From: Chamaecyparis obtusa
Lineage: Eukaryota > Streptophyta > Pinopsida > Cupressales > Cupressaceae
DNA length: 64,000 bases
Assembly: GCA_027943335.1 (NCBI GenBank)
Contig: BSBK01000524.1
Span: forward strand, 1,339,001 to 1,403,000
Direction: 5' to 3'
Shown one piece after another: positions 34,737 through 45,092 of this stretch. How positions within the stretch are numbered: position 1 is the stretch's first letter; each line of letters opens with the position of its first letter. Under the pieces are notes generated by a model. That model saw nothing but the letters and a program-made list of their open reading frames with translations. It searched no databases and was not told where the DNA came from. Both the position numbers and the translations under genes were made by a program.

Positions 34737-35748
34737 TGTTGGAAATTTGGCTGAGTTGATTGCATAGATGTTGTCATTATGGAAACATATGATCCACATG
34801 AAGATCACATAGGTCAGAGAGAAAGTATGAAAGAGCGCATTGCAAATTTGTCTAAGTGTGAGACAGTATTTTTGGCAGTGAACCTAGACACAATTTTTGT
34901 TTGCACCATTGACTAGAGTAAGTTCAGTGCTTGCGCACTTGAACATAGACTCTATGTTGTCTATTGATCACTCATCTCAGAGCGCAAGTCAGTATGGCAT
35001 GTACGGAATAAGTTATGACAGTTTTACTGAAGACAGTGTGAAGCTGACAGGACAGAGTATGAAGATAGAACTAGTAAAGAGTTAAGGGATTATTTTGTTT
35101 ATCAAAATGATGACTTAACAATATAAAGGGATGAAATCCTAGATTTTAACTCTTGGATAAAGCTATTGGTATAAATGTAATTGTAATTGTAAAGTAGGAT
35201 AAATAGTGAACATTTTGATGTATAGTGAAGTGATATGATGCGAAGTATATGAAGCATATGTAATAGTGATAGTAAAAGAGCAGCGAAGAGATATTGATCC
35301 AAGTAACATAAGGTTATGTACCTTAACCTATTTTTGTAATCAATGTATACTGTATATTACTTGTTTGGGCAGTGGGCTCATCTGGTAATCACATTTTGTA
35401 CTAGCAACTCCTAACAAGGTTGAGGCTTCTAACAAGACCTATAGTCCCTTAATCAGGACTAATACACTATATGTTTGTAATAGACTCCTGACAGGGTCAA
35501 CATCCTTAACAAGATACTTTTGATTAGTGGATCTTTGTGGGTACCATCCCCACCGGGGTTTTCCCTTGGCTAGGGTTTCCTCAAGAACAAATAATGTGTT
35601 ATGAGTTCTTTATTGTTATGCATGTTGTTTAGCTTCTTATGTTATGCATGTATAAAGATAATCTGTTATATCCATAATTGGGCAAAAGATAAAGTTTGTA
35701 GAATACTTATTCACCCCCCCCCCCTCTTAGTATTCCCTATTTCTAAAA
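34737..35748 (+). repeat. 5' LTR of element G
   Basis: 1012 bp, starting TGTTGGAAAT and ending TTTCTAAAA (right copy TTTCTAACA). It contains a poly-C run at 35,714-35,724. Confidence 0.92.
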
Positions 35749-35750
35749 AT

Positions 35751-35762
35751 TGGTATCAAAGC
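35751..35762 (+). other. Primer binding site of element G
   Basis: TGGTATCAAAGC lies two bases after the LTR. It matches the initiator-Met tRNA site with one difference from TGGTATCAGAGC. Confidence 0.85.
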
Positions 35763-35819
35763 TTAGTTACTCAGAAAATAATCATTCAAGAAAAGCCTAG
35801 CAACTTGAGTAAGATCTCT

Positions 35820-36806
35820 ATGGATATGGATCAACTACAGAAGAATCTTGAAGAAGCTCTTGAACGGATTGACTTGCTTACTATTGAAAAAGATACTTTG
35901 AAAAGAAAGTATGATGATGCAAAGATCCTCATTGAGAAACTAAAAAATAAATTGAAAGATCTGAGATCTGAAAAGGAATCTGAAGTTCTTATTGAAGATT
36001 GTGATGACAATTTGGAAAAAAAAAATGAGATCCTTAAGCATGAACTAAAGATAGCAAATCTAAAGCTTAGTTTGAAAGATGGAAATGGCAAAAATGAAGT
36101 AAATCTGAAATCTGAGAATGAAAGTCTAAAGACTGAAAATGAAGGACTGAAATCTAAACTTGGTATAGTAACATCTGAACTTGAGAAAGTCAATTTGCAG
36201 TATGATGAACTTGAGAAATACAATAAGATTGTGAAAGGTGAACTGACTCAATCCAAACAACAACTTGAAAGGCTATATTCAACTAGTGAGAAGATTGATG
36301 AACAAATATCTTATCAAAAACCATTCTATGATAAGACTGGTCTTGGATTCAACACTTTTAAAGCAAATGATGAAAGCAAGGAACCAGATCTAAAAATATC
36401 TAAAAGCATAGATGAGAAGAAGCCTGATGAGATCAACAAATCTGAAGAGACACCTAAAGAAGAAGAATCACCGAAGCAAAAAGAATCACCCAAAGGTATG
36501 CAAAGAGAATTCAAAGGTAGATGTTTTGCTTGTAATACTACTGGTCATATGAAGAGAGATTGCATAGGTAAGAAATTTAAACCTCTTAATGGTTATTGTT
36601 ATAATTACCATGGTTTTGGACATAGAGCTATTGAATGTAGGAAACCTAAATTTATTAAAAATAATGATGGTAGTAGAATGTTTAGGAATACTAACAATGC
36701 AGATAAGAAACCTACTGAAGATATGAACAGAAGAAATAGAGTTATATGTTATAGATGCAACAAGGTTGGACACATTGCTAGAAACTGTAGATCCCAAATC
36801 AATTAA
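35820..36806 (+). CDS. Gag-like coiled-coil protein with CCHC zinc knuckles (element G)
   Basis: The start ATG at 35,820 (MDMDQLQKNLEEALERIDLL) follows the PBS by about 60 bp. An in-frame ATG at 35,601 lies in the LTR and is unlikely. Residues 1-170 are a continuous charged heptad-like coiled coil. A Lys/Glu-rich linker follows, then zinc knuckles CFACNTTGHMKRDC, CYNYHGFGHRAIEC (second Cys replaced by Tyr) and CYRCNKVGHIARNC. After a TAA at 36,804-36,806 the same frame continues to a fourth knuckle, CQICNKIGHTTRFC (36,840-36,881), and a TGA at about 36,966. Ancestral Gag was therefore longer by about 54 residues. It would package element RNA. No protease or pol follows. Confidence 0.82.
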   Translation: MDMDQLQKNLEEALERIDLLTIEKDTLKRKYDDAKILIEKLKNKLKDLRSEKESEVLIEDCDDNLEKKNEILKHELKIANLKLSLKDGNGKNEVNLKSENESLKTENEGLKSKLGIVTSELEKVNLQYDELEKYNKIVKGELTQSKQQLERLYSTSEKIDEQISYQKPFYDKTGLGFNTFKANDESKEPDLKISKSIDEKKPDEINKSEETPKEEESPKQKESPKGMQREFKGRCFACNTTGHMKRDCIGKKFKPLNGYCYNYHGFGHRAIECRKPKFIKNNDGSRMFRNTNNADKKPTEDMNRRNRVICYRCNKVGHIARNCRSQIN

Positions 36807-36968
36807 CCTAGACCAAGATATGGAAACAATAGAATTTTTTGTCAGATATGCAACAAGATTGGACATACAACAAGGTTTTGCAGAATGAACAATAGAGTTT
36901 TTCATCCTAATCCTAACCCTAGAAATCATGCAAGAAGAAATGAAGATGCAAATAACAGTCAGAAATGA

Positions 36969-37540
36969 TGTTGTAGTAATTCAGATGAAGTAACGTTTAT
37001 CAAAAGCAAAAATCAAGGAGACATATTCAACATTGATGGTAATCAGGAAGGTGAAGTATTGAAAGGTAAGAATGAATCTTTACCTAACCTATCTCAAAGT
37101 ACTTAATTTATGTAAATTGCAGTAGAATAGGAACTTAGATTAAGTGTAGAAGTAGATATATGATGAACTGAGTCTTGTGCAGTTAATGCAAGGTAGTTTA
37201 TGATGTTCTAATGCTATGGTTAAGAGCACAAAGACAAATATTATGTTTTGCGAGATCGCAAGAAGTTTTAAGTTTTGCAGGTTAGCAAAGATATCTTTTT
37301 GGAAAGAAGCGGCAAAAGAATTGAATGCGATGTCAGATCTAAGTGAGATTGAATTAATAAAAGGTTATGATCGGTGTTATTTGATCATCAAAGAAAATTC
37401 AAGTGTCAAGGAGATCAAAGAGTAGTGATTAAAAGCATTTTGCAAGGATTTGGAGAAGAATTTTGTGTCGAATCTACACAAGCCCTAAAATCATGAAATT
37501 AAGGTATTTTACTTGACAAATCTTTGAATCAGTAAAGGAA
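36969..37540 (+). other. Unassigned interior of element G
   Basis: One 69-codon frame (37,216-37,425) has no recognisable motif. Otherwise the stretch is non-coding by eye. Confidence 0.4.
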
Positions 37541-37552
37541 TTTGAAGAAATC

Positions 37553-38095
37553 ATGGATGTTTCGTTAATACACAATTTCAAAGATAAGAATAGAGCTAAA
37601 ATGAAAAGGGAACCAGTAGAACCCTTGGAAGATAACCCTAGGTTTGCATTATCATCCGTACCAGATGGATTTTTACATTTTGAGAATGTTAGAAGTTATC
37701 TTGGATGCAAACTAGAGACAATTAGTGATAGTGATTTCACAAGTGAATATCAGAAGATTTACAATCAAGATATGACACTGAAACAAGGTTTTGAATATTT
37801 GGAACATAATGAAATTAAGTATGGATTACAGTATGAATTTGATAATGAAGAATGCACTAAGATTATTTTGAGCAGAATTCATAATGGAAAGTTTTGGTTA
37901 GAGGATAGAGTGATAGATATTACAGCTGATTTGATTCATGAAGTCACTGGATTATCTAAAACTGGAGCTATTCCTTTTAATGAGAAAAACATGAGGAAGA
38001 AAGTCATTGACAACATAAACTCATCCTATAATGGTAGAGGAATTGTGATTAGTAAGATAGTTGTGATTATATGCGATGATGTATGCATGAAGTGA
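37553..38095 (+). CDS. Unidentified frame of element G (180 codons)
   Basis: An open frame starts MDVSLIHNFKDKNRAKMK and contains PRFALSSVPDGFLHFENV, KIILSRIHNGKFWLEDRVI and DITADLIHEVTGLSKTGA. It ends ISKIVVIICDDVCMK. The FWLED, ITADLIHEVTGL and TG words resemble hypothetical proteins found in plant transposons, and faintly the PMD-type proteins, but I cannot name a domain. Only the C-terminal stop cuts it short: the family seems to continue, and here the frame ends 100 bp before an LTR-like segment. Function is unknown. Confidence 0.5.
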   Translation: MDVSLIHNFKDKNRAKMKREPVEPLEDNPRFALSSVPDGFLHFENVRSYLGCKLETISDSDFTSEYQKIYNQDMTLKQGFEYLEHNEIKYGLQYEFDNEECTKIILSRIHNGKFWLEDRVIDITADLIHEVTGLSKTGAIPFNEKNMRKKVIDNINSSYNGRGIVISKIVVIICDDVCMK

Positions 38096-38274
38096 AGAAT
38101 AGAGCTAAGTATGAAAGCGAATATGTGAAGGAAGACATGTGAAGTACAGAGATCTGAAATTGAGATCTGATGTATCAGTGAGTGTGGTTTGGCATAGTTA
38201 GAGAAGAGGTAACATATTATTTTGTTGAGTAATGCAAAGATTATTTGGAAAATGTGTTCAGTGATCTTACTCTG

Positions 38275-38669
38275 AAGTTGTTTGGGTAGTGGGTCCTTCT
38301 ATCTTCCATAACTCTTAATAGGGTTATAATCTTTTAACAAGGATTCAGAATCTCCTAATAGAGATTCATATGTACTGAATGTATTTCATAAGACTCCTAA
38401 CAGAGTCCATCCTCTCACAAGAAATATTCATATTAGTGCATCTTTTGTGGGCATCATTCCCACCGGGGTTTACTCTTTGATCAAGAGGTTCCCTAGCCAA
38501 CATATCTTGTGTCATTGTGTTATTGTGTATGAATAGCTTTCTATGGTTGGTAATTATACTACTTATATGGTTTAATGTTGTTGAAGATGATAAAAGTTAT
38601 AATTATCTGATAACTGATTCACCCCCCCCCCCCCCTCTTAGTTATCTTGGTGGACTTTAATTTCTAACA
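38275..38669 (+). repeat. LTR-like segment inside element G
   Basis: It follows the 3' third of G's own LTR (35,335-35,748) word for word in order: GTTTGGGYAGTGGG, ACTCCTAACAGRGTC, TTTGTGGG, a CACCGGGGTTT core, ATTCACCCCCCC and TTTCTAACA. It is clearly divergent, however. ATTGG follows, as after the 5' LTR of G. It may be the remains of a related element or a recombination junction. Confidence 0.65.
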
Positions 38670-38679
38670 ATTGGAAGCA

Positions 38680-40108
38680 TATGATTTTGACTGGCAAGAA
38701 GTTTGATACTATTCAGGGATAGATACCTGATGATTTATTTAACAAACTTGTAAATAGGAAGAAGAGAGCATCAGATGAAGACACGGCTATTAGAGAAAAG
38801 CTTGTAAGGAAGCTTTGTGAAATAAGAGATGAAACACATTTCAAACAGATCATGAAAACCTTTGGCACCCATCTAAGAACCAAAAGGAGACAATTTAGAT
38901 TATGGGAGGCAGGTATGAAGAAATCAATTCTAAGATAGAGCAAGCTATTATCAAAGTTATGGCAGAAAATGTTGGAGAATCATTAGTTGCAGCAGAGCAA
39001 TCAAGTGAGAAAGAAAAAGAGGACATTCCCTCTTCTCCAGCTATTAATATTGAAGATGAAACAATGAATGTAGAAGGTACAAAAATCACCCTTGGATACT
39101 CATGAAAATGTATTCAAGAATTTGGAGAACATTGTTGACAATTCGGCCTTTGAAGAACAGGAAGCTACAAAAGAAGAAGAGATGACAGAGACCACAGTTA
39201 TGGAACCACCAGTAACAAAGGAACAAATTCTCATTCCTACCAAAGAAGACATCAATCTTACACCTGAGCCTGGAAAGAAGACTCAAATTGGATCTATGAT
39301 TGAGCATCTGGGAAAAGAAGTAGATGATGATGATCAGTTGGAATTGATCACATCCTTGAATAAAATCATTGGCAAGAATAAGAAAGTGAAGAGTCTTGAT
39401 GGATGTCTGAAGGAACTAATTGAGAATTTACAAAGCATTGTAACTACACAAATTGCAGAAGCAGACCCTATGGAGAAAGCAAAGAAGGTAATGAACACCT
39501 TTGATAATGAATTCACAAACTTGTCTGATATTGCATAAGTGAGAGCACAAGCAGCCTATGATCTTTTGAACATCAGTTAGAATATCAGAAATGATATCAA
39601 CACTCTTGATATCTGTATCAAGGACTTGAGAAAGCATTTGGAGACAGGAAAATCTTTGTACATACAGTGTACAAAATTAGAGACCTTAACAGTAGAAGAA
39701 GATCAAAAGATAAAGTTGAAGGAAGCAGAGATTCTGAATGAAACAAACCTTTTGTCTAGCCCTGATGTGAAGGTATGTGATGTTGAGAAGAAATTTCAAA
39801 AGCTTTATGATGAAATCAGAGTTGTGCAAGATAAGAGAGATAGAAAATTGAGAAGATACACTCTTTTGAGACAGCATGCTTCTATGAAATTGAGCATTAT
39901 TGAAGAGCAATTGGAAGAATGTCTTTTAGCTAAGACATCTTTTTAGAAGTTTAACTTTGAAAACCTCCAAGCATGTGAAATAGCTTCTTATGGACTGAGC
40001 GCACTACTTAATGTGGCAGATTCCATTAAGAAATCATGGGAGAAGGAGATAGAAGCCATGAAGATAGATTTTGTAGATTGTGTTGCAAGCCTACTAGCTT
40101 TGCAATAA
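38680..40108 (+). pseudogene. Coiled-coil frame of element G
   Basis: The reading begins near NRKKRASDEDTAIREKLV, shifts frame near 38,930 and 39,088, then runs to a TAA at 40,106-40,108 with stops at about 39,536, 39,578 and 39,944. Segments such as EEMTETTVMEPPVTKEQIL, CLKELIENLQSIVTTQIAE and KKFQKLYDEIRVVQDKRDR are Glu/Lys-rich and helical. No known domain is recognised. Its place between gag and the 3' LTR, where pol would sit, suggests a structural or accessory protein of this family. Confidence 0.55.
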
Positions 40109-40378
40109 ATGAATTGAGGTATAACTTTTTGTGATACAATTTTGTAACCCTCCCTACCTTATTTTGTCATTGTTGTAAAAGGGGGAGAGATATATAGAAG
40201 AAAATTGATAGTAATTGATAAGGATTGTTACTCTTAGGGGGAGTACTATATTAGAGACAATAATTTTTGAGGAGTTATAAGGATAGTATATATTTTATAC
40301 AATGGCCACAATTTTGAGCAATTTTGAGATTTTGAGTTGCACACTTAGCCAATTTTCTCATATGTTGCCACCAATGAC

Positions 40379-40390
40379 AAAGGGGGAGAT
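40379..40390 (+). other. Polypurine tract of element G
   Basis: AAAGGGGGAGAT lies directly before the 3' LTR, a typical copia-type plus-strand primer. Confidence 0.88.
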
Positions 40391-41372
40391 TGTTGGAAAT
40401 TTGGCTAAGTTGATTGCATAGATGTTTTCATTATGGAAACATATGATCCACATGAAGATCACATAGGTCAGAAAGAAAGTATGACAGAGCGCATTGCAAA
40501 TTTGTCTAAGTGTGAGACAGTATTTTTGGCAATGAACCTGGACACAGTTTTTGTTTGCGACATTGACTGGAGTAAGTTTAGTGCTTGCACATTTGAACAT
40601 AGACTCTATGTTGTCTATTGATCATCCATCTTAGAGCGTAAGTCAGTATGGCATGTATGGAATAAGTTATGACAATTTTACCGAAGACAGTGTGAAGCCG
40701 ACAGGACAGAGTATGAAGACAGAACTAGTAAAGAGTTAAGGGATTATTTTTTTTATCAAAATAATGACTTAACAATATAAAGGGACAACATCCTAGATGT
40801 TAACTCTTGGATAAAGATATTGGTATAAATGTAACTATAATTGTAAAGTAGGATAAATAGTGAACATTTTGATGTATAGCGAAGTGATATGATGCAAAGT
40901 ATATGAAGCATATGTAATAGCTATAGTAAAAGAGCAACGAAGAGATATTGATCCAAGTAGCATAAGGTTATGTACCTTAACCTATTTTTGTAATCAATGT
41001 ATATTGTATATTACTTGCTTGGGCAGTGGGTTCATCTGGTAATCACATTTTGTACTAGCAACTCCTAACAAGGTTGAGGCTTCTAACAAGGCCTATAGTC
41101 CCTTAATCAGGACTGATACACTATATGTTTGTAATAGACTCCTGATGGGGTCAACATCCTTAACAAGATACTTTTGATTAGTGGATCTTTGTGGGTACCA
41201 TCCCCACCGGGGTTTTCCCTTGGCTAGGGTTTCTTCGAGAACAAATAATGTGTTATGAGTTCTTTATTGTTATGCATGTATAAAGATAATCTATTATATC
41301 CATAATTGGGCAAAAGATAAAGTTTGTAGAATACTGATTCACCCCCCTTCTCAGTATTCCCCATTTCTAACA
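40391..41372 (+). repeat. 3' LTR of element G
   Basis: 982 bp, starting TGTTGGAAAT and ending TTTCTAACA, with CACTT as the flanking duplication. It lacks a short piece near 41,268 that is present in the 5' LTR. Confidence 0.92.
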
Positions 41373-41377
41373 CACTT

Positions 41378-42771
41378 CAAGCACTTACTAGCTTAAAAAG
41401 ACAATGGCTCAATACTTAACAACTTGGCCCACACTTGATGCTCCATTGCCTCACACAAAGTGGTTGCCCACAATAGATATTAGTTTTGTCGTGGAAGTGC
41501 CAATGACACAACCAAAGGAACATAGATGGTGAGTAATCTTGGGGTGATCTGGGTTAGTCCACTAGGATCAATCCTTCTACCAAGAAGCTAAGTAGAAAAA
41601 TAGGGTGGCTTCTATCTATGGTTATTAGTAAGGGCTTCCATTCATAATACCCCTCTTGCTCCCTAAAGGGACTCCTTATCTTGCGGCAAGTAATGGACCT
41701 CGCGGCCACAAGAGTACCTTAAGTATTCTTGCTCAACATTTTTCTCATGGTCACAATCCCACAAGTACTCACATCAAGCAAAGACAAGTACTAGGTCTAT
41801 CAAGGTTTTGTGTCCTTGGTAGCCTTGAGTTTATAGTGGGTCAGAATGGCCGACAAAAATCTTGTCCCCACTTGGGTCATTCCTCTTGATTGCTCAAGAG
41901 CAGGCCCACTAAAGGATTCTAAAGACTAAACAAAGAGTGGATCAACCTTTGAGTTTCAAGATTTATGTTTCACCTCAAGGGTGAAGAGCATATTCTCCTA
42001 GCTCAAGAATTTCTCCCAAACACACCAAGCAAAGGTTCAATTACCCTCTTGCTTTCAAAATCCAAAGATGGGTCAAGATTTCTATTTCACAAAAAGGGTG
42101 AAGAGCATACTCTCCTACCACCAAAAGATTCCTACAATAAGATATTAAGTGCCTATGAAAAGAAACAACTAGTATATGTCGCACTCAATAATGAAAGCAA
42201 TTAAACAAGCACTTAATTGGTTTTTATGCTTTGGGCAGCCCTGCAAAAACTATTAGTAGCCCTTGTGCATTTGGAGCTTTGACATGCATTCTTTTAAGAA
42301 AATATTTAGGCAATGAGAGAACCTACAAGGACAACTTATTAGCCCTACAAGGGTTGGCACATCAAAAACAAATAAAATATGCAAATCAAACTCTCTTCTA
42401 CCACAACAAATTAGAAATCTGAATCAAATAGATCAAATCTTGCAAAGAACTGTCAAAAATTACTCAATGCCAGGCTTGGGTGATATTTATGTCAAAGAAA
42501 GGATCGTATGATATTTTGTTGTATACTGGTGTGATACTTTATCTATGCGTGATAGTTCCTGATACCTGCATGTAACAGAGTACAAAACAATAGTGCGACA
42601 GAATCTGCAAAGGCGCGTGATACTTTAACTGGTAAATTATCACATTGATATATAAGAAACTATCATACGACACTGGAAAATTGTTGCACGATAATTCTGT
42701 CAAAAAAAATTGAGAGCTAAAACAGCAAGCAAAAATTGACGAAAATGCATAAAAAGGACAAAACAAGTGTT
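41378..42771. other. 5' leader of element C, outer part, with tandem repeat
   Basis: No coding frame is convincing. A segment (CAAGATTT, TTTCAC, AGGGTGAAGAGCATA, TCTCCTA) occurs twice with a period of about 115 bp (about 41,958 and 42,073). Words of the GTGTGATACTTT and TGCGACAG type are scattered over 42,478-42,690. Confidence 0.5.
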
Positions 42772-42795
42772 CTGCCCCACGGTGAGTGCCAAAAA
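42772..42795 (-). other. Probable primer binding site of element C
   Basis: Directly after the 5' LTR the - strand reads TTTTTGGCACTCACCGTGGG. The GGCRC-CACCGTGGGG form is the kind seen at PBSs of Tat/Ogre-type elements. The matching tRNA needs checking. Confidence 0.55.
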
Positions 42796-43489
42796 TATAC
42801 ACACTAGATTGTGCACTTCTCTAAGTCATTACTTCCAAGGGAATCCATGAATGGAAAACATTGAGAAAGTGACCTAGAGCTCCCTAGGTATGGAGTCACA
42901 AGGATGTTGATGGTGCTCTCAGCTAGAGCTATGGAAGCATGCAACCTTGCTAGTAAACCACACAATGGGAGATTCAAAGAGACAAGGGCAAGAATGTCAA
43001 TATCCTCAAGAATCAAATTTGAAGATGCAATGCAACGATGCTAAGAATGAAGATGCAAGCTAAGCTATGAAAGGAAAGTGTTACAAGCCTTGCTAATAAA
43101 GATATGTGAGCTAATCTAAAGCATAAAGGAAACTAAGCTAGATGCCATGAAAGCTTAAGCTAAGAATGCAAGAATGGAAGCTAAATGTATGAAGATTTTC
43201 AAAAGCTCCAAAGTCTCCAAGAAATCTTGCAGCATAAGATTAGTATTCAAAGTTGGGATCCTAAAATGAGAAAAGAGCTCTCTTTTTAAAGGAATTGAAA
43301 AGGAATGGACTATGGAGATTAAGAGGCAAAAGATTTAATTAAGGGTGGAGCTTGAAAGAGGAGCAATCCATGTGCACAAATATTTTCTAATGAGAAAATA
43401 AGAGTTGACTTTTGTGTCCATATGAGACAAAAAGACATTTTTTTCTTTTTATAAAATAAGAATAATATTTTATTGGTGCAATTTATGAT
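42796..43489 (-). repeat. 5' LTR of element C (right), first segment
   Basis: It aligns with 20,225-20,912 or so of the left LTR, then is cut by solo LTR H at 43,490. Confidence 0.88.
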
Positions 43490-44505
43490 TGTATGCACCC
43501 TAAAATGGTTGCCTAGACTTTGGGCCCTCATTCAATAATTTATCAAATTCCTGAATCAATATTTTCAAAAATCAACATTTTATCAATAATATCAATTTCC
43601 TTGATCAAGTCCTATTTTATCATTTCCGATTATTTGCCTTGGGCTAACCATTTTATCCTAAGTTTTTATTTATTTAAAAGAAATTTCCTTCCCTTTTAAT
43701 AAATAAAAAGCTCCCACTTTTCTTCTTATCCTAAGTTGCACAAATAAAACATTATTCTTATTTTATAAAAAGAAGAAAAGCACTTTTTATCTCATATGGA
43801 CACAAAAGTCAACTCTTATTTTCTCATTGGAGGATATTTGTGCACGTGGATTGCTCCTCTTTCAAGCTCCACCCTTGATTAAATCTTTTTTCCTCTTAAT
43901 CTCCATGGTCCATTCTCTCTCATTTCCTATAAAAGAAGAGCTCTCTTCCTCATTTGGATAATCAATCTTTTTATGCTAATGTTATGCTACAGGTTTTCTA
44001 GGTCACTTTGGAGCTTTTGAAGATTTGGAGCATTCTTGGCTTTTGCATCTACATGCTATCATAGTTTTATTTCTTGCATTGTCATGGAATTCATAGCTTC
44101 ATATTAGCTTAGTTTCCTTTATGCTTTAGATTACTTTATCTAGTCTAATTAGGAAAGATTTGTAACACTTGCATCTTTCCTTTCATAGTTTAGTTTGTAC
44201 TTTCATTTTCATAGCTTAGCTTGCACCTCTCATTTCTAGCTTGCATATTCATCTTAATCTAGTTTGCATTTGCATTTCATAGTGATTCTTGGAGATATTG
44301 GCATTCTTTTCCTTGTCTTCATTTGAATCTCTCATTATGTGGTTGCCTAGGAAGGTCATTAGCTTAATAGCTCTAGCTGAGAGCAAATTTTAAATAATCT
44401 TGCAATTCCATACATAGAGAGCTCTAGGTCACTTTCTAAGGCTTCCTATTCATGGATTCCCTTGGATATAATGACTTAGAGAAGTGCACCATTTGAGTGT
44501 GTACA
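43490..44505 (+). mobile_element. Solo LTR H of the element C family, inverted inside C's own LTR
   Basis: It starts TGTATGCACCC and ends GTGTGTACA, the intact termini of the C family, but in opposite orientation. The flanking 5-mers are ATGAT (43,485-43,489) and AGGAT (44,506-44,510). The uninterrupted left LTR has AGGAT, so this is a target duplication with one change. No internal region is present, so it is a solo LTR formed by LTR-LTR recombination. Confidence 0.85.
43926..43936 (+). promoter_or_regulatory. TATA box in solo LTR H
   Basis: CCTATAAAAG sits about 440 bp into the LTR in the sense direction, the place expected for the U3 promoter. In the left LTR of C the corresponding site is altered to TTTAAAAG. 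Confidence 0.55.
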
Positions 44506-44510
44506 AGGAT

Positions 44511-44746
44511 AAGAGGAAAAATGGGGGATTTTTATTTAATAAAAGGGGATGGAATTCCTTTTAAATAAATAAAAACTTAGGATAAAATGGTTAGCCCATA
44601 GAATAATCGAATAAATGATAGAAATAGGATTTGATCAAGGAAATTGATATAATTGAAAAATGTTATTTTTTTAAATATTGATTCAGGGATTTGATAAATT
44701 GTTAAATGGGGCCCAAAGTCTAGGTGACCATTTTAGGCTGCATATA
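44511..44746 (-). repeat. 5' LTR of element C (right), second segment
   Basis: It resumes with AAGAGGAAAAATGGGGG and ends GGCTGCATATA. Together with 42,796-43,489 it gives about 930 bp, close to the left LTR. Confidence 0.88.
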
Positions 44747-44751
44747 GATAG

Positions 44752-44998
44752 AAGTTAGAAGATAGAAGATAGTTTCAGATCCTCGCGTGTTGGAGGACTT
44801 CTATACTTGAATTGTATTATCTGGCCTAAACCGAGATGGCGTTACAGCCTGGCATGTATGAATCAATTTGAATGAATATATGAAGCTGGTCTGCATTCTC
44901 TCTCTCACTTGTATATTTGTTGCTTTCGCATGTGATCTCTGCAAGGTGGATCTGGTTAGGGTGTGCCTTTGGCCTCTCTCCTCATCTCACTTTGCACC
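44752..44998 (+). repeat. 3' LTR of element A, last part
   Basis: The LTR resumes after GATAG (44,747-44,751) with AAGTTAGAAGATAGAAGATAG. It continues through CCTCGCGTGTTGGAGGACTT and GGTGTGCCTTTGGCC and ends near CTCACTTTGCACC. The exact end is uncertain by a few bases because the 5' partner LTR lies outside the window. Confidence 0.82.
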
Positions 44999-45092
44999 GG
45001 GGAGGGTGGTATAAAAACTTTGAACTCAATTTTAAAGGCTTTAGATGCTTTAAAAAGGGGTCAAACTTTGATTGTGTTATGCCCTACATACC

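Larger units (their letters stand above)
34737..41372 (+). mobile_element. Element G: LTR retrotransposon with gag but no pol (TR-GAG-like), inside element C
   Basis: LTRs lie at 34,737-35,748 and 40,391-41,372, both starting TGTTGGAAATTTGGC. A perfect 5-bp duplication CACTT is at 34,732-34,736 and 41,373-41,377. A PBS (TGGTATCAAAGC) and a polypurine tract (AAAGGGGGAGAT) bracket the internal region. It encodes a coiled-coil and zinc-knuckle Gag plus two further decayed frames. I find no RT, RNase H, integrase or protease motif in 4.6 kb. That is the definition of TR-GAG-type non-autonomous elements. LTR ends resemble those of copia element J, which could reflect its autonomous relatives. The LTRs differ at about 13 of the first 215 positions. 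Confidence 0.88.
20225..44746 (-). mobile_element. Element C: Tat-type Ty3/gypsy retrotransposon inside the LTR of A
   Basis: The left LTR 20,225-21,145 and right LTR 42,796-44,746 (itself interrupted) share TGTACACAC at one end and TGCATAYA at the other. A perfect 5-bp duplication GATAG lies at 20,220-20,224 and 44,747-44,751. On the - strand it carries gag, protease, RT, RNase H, a second RNase H, and integrase. Between integrase and the 3' LTR sit 4.7 kb containing an antisense PMD gene. Without G and H it is about 16.9 kb. The second RNase H and large size match the Tat lineage (Ogre-like). Multiple stops in gag and integrase show it is inactive. Confidence 0.9.
1..44998 (+). mobile_element. 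Element A: Ty3/gypsy chromovirus, 5' end outside window, split by nested insertions
   Basis: Only three parts of this span are A itself: 1-835, 18,524-20,224 and 44,752-44,998. The rest is nested DNA. The first part encodes the end of the RT region, RNase H and the start of the integrase zinc finger. The second encodes the rest of integrase, a decayed chromodomain and the first part of the 3' LTR. The third is the end of that LTR. Sister copies D, E and F in this window give the intact order, and the pieces of A join exactly once the insertions and one copy of each target duplication are removed. The two LTR parts sum to about 678 bp, the LTR length of D and E. The 5' LTR, gag and protease lie before the window. 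Confidence 0.85.

Noticed and set aside
35714..35724. Poly-C run as a sequencing artefact.
   Set aside because: Similar C-runs occur at the same place in the LTR-like segment at 38,622-38,635, in shorter form in the right LTR of G, and in the LTR of J, so it is a family feature.
35601..35819. Upstream extension of the Gag frame of G.
   Set aside because: It lies in the 5' LTR and across the primer binding site. The ATG at 35,820 is the more plausible start.
37553..38095. Assignment of this frame to the PMD family.
   Set aside because: Only short words (FWLED, ITADLIHEVTGL) are reminiscent. The strong PMD blocks seen at 22,560-24,245 are missing.
44999..45092. GGTGGTAT near 45,007 as a primer binding site, which would make the LTR before it a 5' LTR.
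   Set aside because: The match ends after GGTGGTAT (then AAAAACTTTG), and the LTR fits as the 3' LTR of A in length and order.
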